Source: Akkermansiaceae bacterium UBA956
GTDB lineage: Bacteria > Verrucomicrobiota > Verrucomicrobiia > Verrucomicrobiales > Akkermansiaceae
Assembly (NCBI GenBank): GCA_002293145.1
Contig: DBCO01000027.1
Coordinates: 248,001 to 312,000, forward strand
Length of the DNA stretch: 64,000 bases
Direction of reading: 5' to 3'
Shown here: one piece after another, positions 61,092 through 64,000 of the stretch
Layout: each line of letters opens with the position of its first letter
How positions within the stretch are numbered: position 1 is the stretch's first letter
Made by a program: the position numbers and the translations under genes
Notes under the pieces: model-generated
What the model was told of the DNA's origin: nothing
Seen by the model: only the letters and a program-made list of their open reading frames with translations
Databases searched by the model: none

Positions 61092-61180
61092 CGTAGTGAA
61101 AAAATCTTGGGCGATACTTCGGAAAAGTAAAGGATAAATTCGAGAAGCAAGAATAGGCGATGGCATCCCGAATGCGTTTC

Positions 61181-63169
61181 TCATTCCGCCTCCGTGCTGA
61201 CCGATACGTCCCCGCGGCTGTCATTTCCTCCTGCTCCCATGGCCAAAATGCGCAAGGTGAGGTTTTTACCAAAATGCGCAGCTGGCACTTTCATGCGATA
61301 CTGATTGGCACGCGGCTGTCCGCCAGTGAAACCTTCATGCTTGTCACTCACTAGCACTTGGCCATTATCGAGTAACTCGGCTCCTTGGATATCAAGCCCA
61401 TGGGTACCTTCGCGATACAGAAAATTCAAGAGCACAACAGGCTTCTCGGCAGTGGCCGTAACCGCAGCAGCAAGCTCCCACGTGGCTCCCGAACTAAGGA
61501 ATTCGGGACTCCATTGCAGCGACGCCTTAGGGCTCACGCGGCGATGATTCAATCCCAGAGCCGTGAGACGAGCTCCATGCCTAACGAGGCGCTCTAAAAA
61601 ATCATCGGTGTCGACACGGCGCTCAGGCGCAGTCCATGTCAGCTCGGCCAGAGCGCATGCACGCGGATAAGCTTGGTATTCCACATCATCCGTGCGCGGC
61701 ATGAGTTCAGTCCAAAGTTGGCATTGTGCCCCGAAAATGTTGGCTCGACCGCTTTCCGTCAAATTGTCAGGAAAGAGCTGAAAGCGATGAATTTGCTCCA
61801 ACGTGAACGGACCGCCGTAGAGCGCAGATGGTTCATTAGGAGATTGGACTTGATAGGAATCAAGGTAAAAAGGACCGACGGCGGTGTGAACCACCCCGTA
61901 GCCCGCATTCGCAGCCACAGCACCATTCGCAACACTAAGCCACGGCATGATCACCGAACCTTTGGGGAGTCGATCCAGATTTTTCCCATGCATGATCTCC
62001 TCCCAGCCTACGGCACGACGCTTTTTCTTAGCGATATGAGCCGCTAACTCATTGAACATCCATGCCTGCATGGCATCTTCCGAGGCATTCGGGTGCTCTG
62101 GATCGTTGATGCGCAGTCCGAGTTCATCGATGCGCTTTTGCGTGTAGGCATCGTTTTTCCACTGACCCTTCGGTGCCTCGTCACCACCAAAGTGAATCCA
62201 TGGACTCGGGAAAAGTTCCATCGTCTCATCTAGGACGTCCATGAGGAAAGTCATCGCCCGCGGGTGAACACCAAAAAGATCCGGTGTGATATTGGAACGT
62301 ACTACTGGGACCTTTCGCGTCGTACCCAGCTCGGGATAAGCCGTTAGAGCCGCCATTGCGTGACCTGGGAATTCGATCTCAGGCACGATGGTGATGTGAA
62401 GCTTTTGCGCATAGGCAACGATTTCACGAACATCTGCTTGGCTGTAATGACCGCCGCCATGGAAATGCCCATAGCGATACTTGGCTCGAAACGTCGGATT
62501 GGTCGGAATTTCCTCGGGATAATAGGCAGGAAAGTCGCGATGTACCTGCGTGAGCTTGGGATACTTGCGAATTTCCAAACGCCACGCCTCGCTATCGACA
62601 AGGTGCCAATGCAGCCGATTCAACTTTTGCGCCGCCATCGCATCGAGAAATTTAAGCAAAAAATCCTTCGGCTGAAAATGCCGTGAGCTATCCAAATGCA
62701 GTCCTCGCCACGTGCAAAGCGGTGCATCTTTGATTTGCAAAGCGGGTGCCGACCAATCCACTTGCGCTTGCACTTCCCGACCAAACACCGCCGACGGCAA
62801 TGACTGCAAAAAGGTCACTGCCCCGTAAAAAACACCTGCATTCGAGCCTCCCCGGATCGTCACCTCAGCGGGCGAGATTTCCAATTCATAGCCTTCTTGT
62901 GGCAACGAGGCATCAATCGACAAACGAATCACTCCGCCGCTGGCCTGCACAGAGAACTTCATTCCAGAACCAATACTGAGCCGCGCCGATAGCCAATTCG
63001 CCTCCGATTTTAATGCTGCGGCAGCCGAAATACCCATGCCATCTTTCAGGGCAAAACGACCGTCTTTTTGTTGGATCGATGCCGGCAAAGGCACGAAGGA
63101 AAGATCCTGAGCTAACACTGAAGCAGAAAAAAGTCCGCCCAAAATGACAATCGACAACCAAAAACGCAT
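61181..63169 (-). CDS. Beta-N-acetylhexosaminidase, GH20 family, secreted
   Basis: Removes terminal N-acetylglucosamine or galactosamine from glycans. The signal peptide is MRFWLSIVILGGLFSASVLA (start 63169). An N-terminal domain (FVPLPASIQQKDGRFALKDG) leads into the TIM barrel: RGLHLDSSRHFQPKDFLLKFLD, LNRLHWHLVDSEAWRLEI, IVPEIEFPGHAMAAL, the catalytic HFGGDEAPKGQW (Asp-Glu pair) and later W and D residues (GVVHTAVGPFYLDSYQ). The 662 residues include a C-terminal beta segment. It likely acts in the periplasm or outside. The nearby NahK-like kinase could use the product. Confidence 0.95.
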   Translation of the reverse strand: MRFWLSIVILGGLFSASVLAQDLSFVPLPASIQQKDGRFALKDGMGISAAAALKSEANWLSARLSIGSGMKFSVQASGGVIRLSIDASLPQEGYELEISPAEVTIRGGSNAGVFYGAVTFLQSLPSAVFGREVQAQVDWSAPALQIKDAPLCTWRGLHLDSSRHFQPKDFLLKFLDAMAAQKLNRLHWHLVDSEAWRLEIRKYPKLTQVHRDFPAYYPEEIPTNPTFRAKYRYGHFHGGGHYSQADVREIVAYAQKLHITIVPEIEFPGHAMAALTAYPELGTTRKVPVVRSNITPDLFGVHPRAMTFLMDVLDETMELFPSPWIHFGGDEAPKGQWKNDAYTQKRIDELGLRINDPEHPNASEDAMQAWMFNELAAHIAKKKRRAVGWEEIMHGKNLDRLPKGSVIMPWLSVANGAVAANAGYGVVHTAVGPFYLDSYQVQSPNEPSALYGGPFTLEQIHRFQLFPDNLTESGRANIFGAQCQLWTELMPRTDDVEYQAYPRACALAELTWTAPERRVDTDDFLERLVRHGARLTALGLNHRRVSPKASLQWSPEFLSSGATWELAAAVTATAEKPVVLLNFLYREGTHGLDIQGAELLDNGQVLVSDKHEGFTGGQPRANQYRMKVPAAHFGKNLTLRILAMGAGGNDSRGDVSVSTEAE

Positions 63170-63249
63170 GCGGTATTCTCCTACAGTAAAACGAGGAAAA
63201 GCAAGCTTTTTTGTAATAGAAAAGGAAGCAGATGAATCAAGAATAAGAC

Positions 63250-64000
63250 TCAAGCACCTTCCATCATCATCTCATCGGCAGGATTCATCTCCTCAGCTTC
63301 ACCCTTGGGTGCGGAACCTTTTTTCGGGCGATCAGGCTTAGGAGTTGCGGGCTTGGTTGCATTTTTCTGCATTTCCCAATACTTTTTCAACTCGTCGTGA
63401 TCGAATTTCAAGTCATCGTTGGTATCGATCACCTCAAACAGATCTTCCTGAGCATCTTCGGTTTTTCCTTGGCCCATCGGTGATTTTTGGAACTCAGGGA
63501 AATCGATGAACTGATCCTTGTTCATGTCCATCGCCGGAAAACCGCGGGGTTCGTGACCAGCCTGACCGTTCGGTGCCTGAGGCGCACCTGGTCGCTTTTT
63601 GTTCGCTTCTGGGCCGTTGTTCTGGCGCTTTGGGCCATCAGGATGACCGGGACCATCTTGGGGAGGGCCAGAGCCATCAGGACGACGGTTACCGCCTAGC
63701 GGTGGACCGTCTTCGGGGCTGAGGGAACCATCACTGTTGCGATCCATGTTGCCGAAAATTTTCTTCTGCCGCTCTTCGGGTAGTTTAGCAATCATCGGGC
63801 TGGCGACGAATTCCTCGAAGCTGATTTTTTTATCGCCGTTAGAATCCAGTTCAGCGATGCGTGGAAATGCCCTCTTACGACCATCCTGCGAGCCTCCCGG
63901 ATTTCCCGGAGTAGGGCCTCCTGCCCCTGGCCCGCCGGGTCCGCCGTTTTGCGGACGCAATTCCACTCCATCGAGCGAGCCACTTTTGTCCTTATCGAGA
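63250..64000 (-). CDS. EF-hand repeat protein (5' partial)
   Basis: The reverse-strand frame runs off the right edge; the GTG at 63966 is internal, since a calcium loop (LDKDKSGSLDGVELR) is readable across it up to the edge. Four EF-hand-like loops are seen: DKDKSGSLDGVE, DSNGDKKISFEEF, DMNKDQFIDFPEF and DTNDDLKFDHDEL, with a partial one (DRNSDGSLSPEDG). Between them lies a Pro/Gly/Asn/Gln-rich linker. The C-terminus is Lys-rich then Met-rich (NPADEMMMEGA). Such secreted calcium-binding proteins are common in this phylum. The signal region is outside the window. Confidence 0.9.
   Translation of the reverse strand, partial: LDKDKSGSLDGVELRPQNGGPGGPGAGGPTPGNPGGSQDGRKRAFPRIAELDSNGDKKISFEEFVASPMIAKLPEERQKKIFGNMDRNSDGSLSPEDGPPLGGNRRPDGSGPPQDGPGHPDGPKRQNNGPEANKKRPGAPQAPNGQAGHEPRGFPAMDMNKDQFIDFPEFQKSPMGQGKTEDAQEDLFEVIDTNDDLKFDHDELKKYWEMQKNATKPATPKPDRPKKGSAPKGEAEEMNPADEMMMEGA

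Noticed and set aside
1..64000. tRNA, rRNA, CRISPR arrays and prophage
   Set aside because: No cloverleaf, rRNA segment, regular repeat-spacer array or phage structural gene was recognised by eye.

Overview
The window looks like a chromosomal stretch from a Gram-negative member of the Verrucomicrobiota. The inference rests on gene content: a lipopolysaccharide route (kdsA, an LptC/LptA-like gene, lptB, an LptD-like barrel) lies beside many families that are abundant in this phylum. These include Tat-exported Gfo/Idh/MocA oxidoreductase and sugar isomerase proteins, a DUF1080 (3-keto-glycoside hydrolase) protein, a SUMF1 protein, a CE15 esterase, an S8 protease with a 'DPDGDGF' calcium repeat, and an EF-hand protein. 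Shine-Dalgarno sequences are mostly weak or absent, so several starts were chosen from protein features such as signal peptides and family N-termini. No rRNA, tRNA, CRISPR array, intact insertion sequence or prophage was seen.

Layout. 1-3.7 kb: the end of an unknown gene, an antitoxin with a frameshifted ParE-like toxin, ruvA and an overlapping ATP-grasp-like gene. 3.9-7.8 kb: a membrane protein, acpP, a LysM protein and accA (fatty-acid synthesis). 7.8-12.5 kb: a TonB receptor and an orphan ZnuA-like metal-binding protein caught between decayed IS256 and IS30 transposase remnants. 12.5-21.5 kb: two RNase H-fold exonucleases, trpD, an aminotransferase, kup, a CE15 esterase, an oppD-like ATPase and apbE. 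21.5-30.7 kb: secreted or Tat-dependent sugar-modifying enzymes, an HDAC-like deacetylase, a ketopantoate reductase, alkaline phosphatase and a KDG-kinase/2-hydroxyacid dehydrogenase pair. 30.8-36 kb: a blue copper protein, rimO and a compact three-gene type III polyketide synthase cluster (methyltransferase, FAD oxidoreductase, PKS). 36-41.3 kb: a class V aminotransferase followed by an L,D-transpeptidase/phosphoserine-phosphatase fusion, then a truncated HipA-type gene, a DUF1080 protein, a broken CBS-domain gene and sufS. 41.7-48.3 kb: a small lipoprotein, two paralogous coiled-coil envelope proteins, an MsbA-like exporter and a kexin-like protease. 48.5-55.8 kb: a reverse-strand run pyrD, glycine-zipper lipoprotein, DUF1844, kdsA, lptC/A, lptB, hrpB. 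56-64 kb: a solitary SLOG-like gene, then a sugar kinase, an LptD-like barrel, a GH20 hexosaminidase and an EF-hand protein cut by the window edge.

How the genes work together. kdsA, lptC/A, lptB and the LptD-like gene serve lipopolysaccharide synthesis and export. acpP and accA serve fatty-acid synthesis. GH20 hexosaminidase plus a NahK-like kinase suggest N-acetylhexosamine salvage. The aminotransferase and fused phosphatase suggest the last two steps of serine synthesis. The most unusual items are the YkuD-SerB fusion, the type III PKS cluster, the single-frame LptC-LptA gene with an internal signal-like segment, the coiled-coil paralogue pair, and several gene-decay scars.
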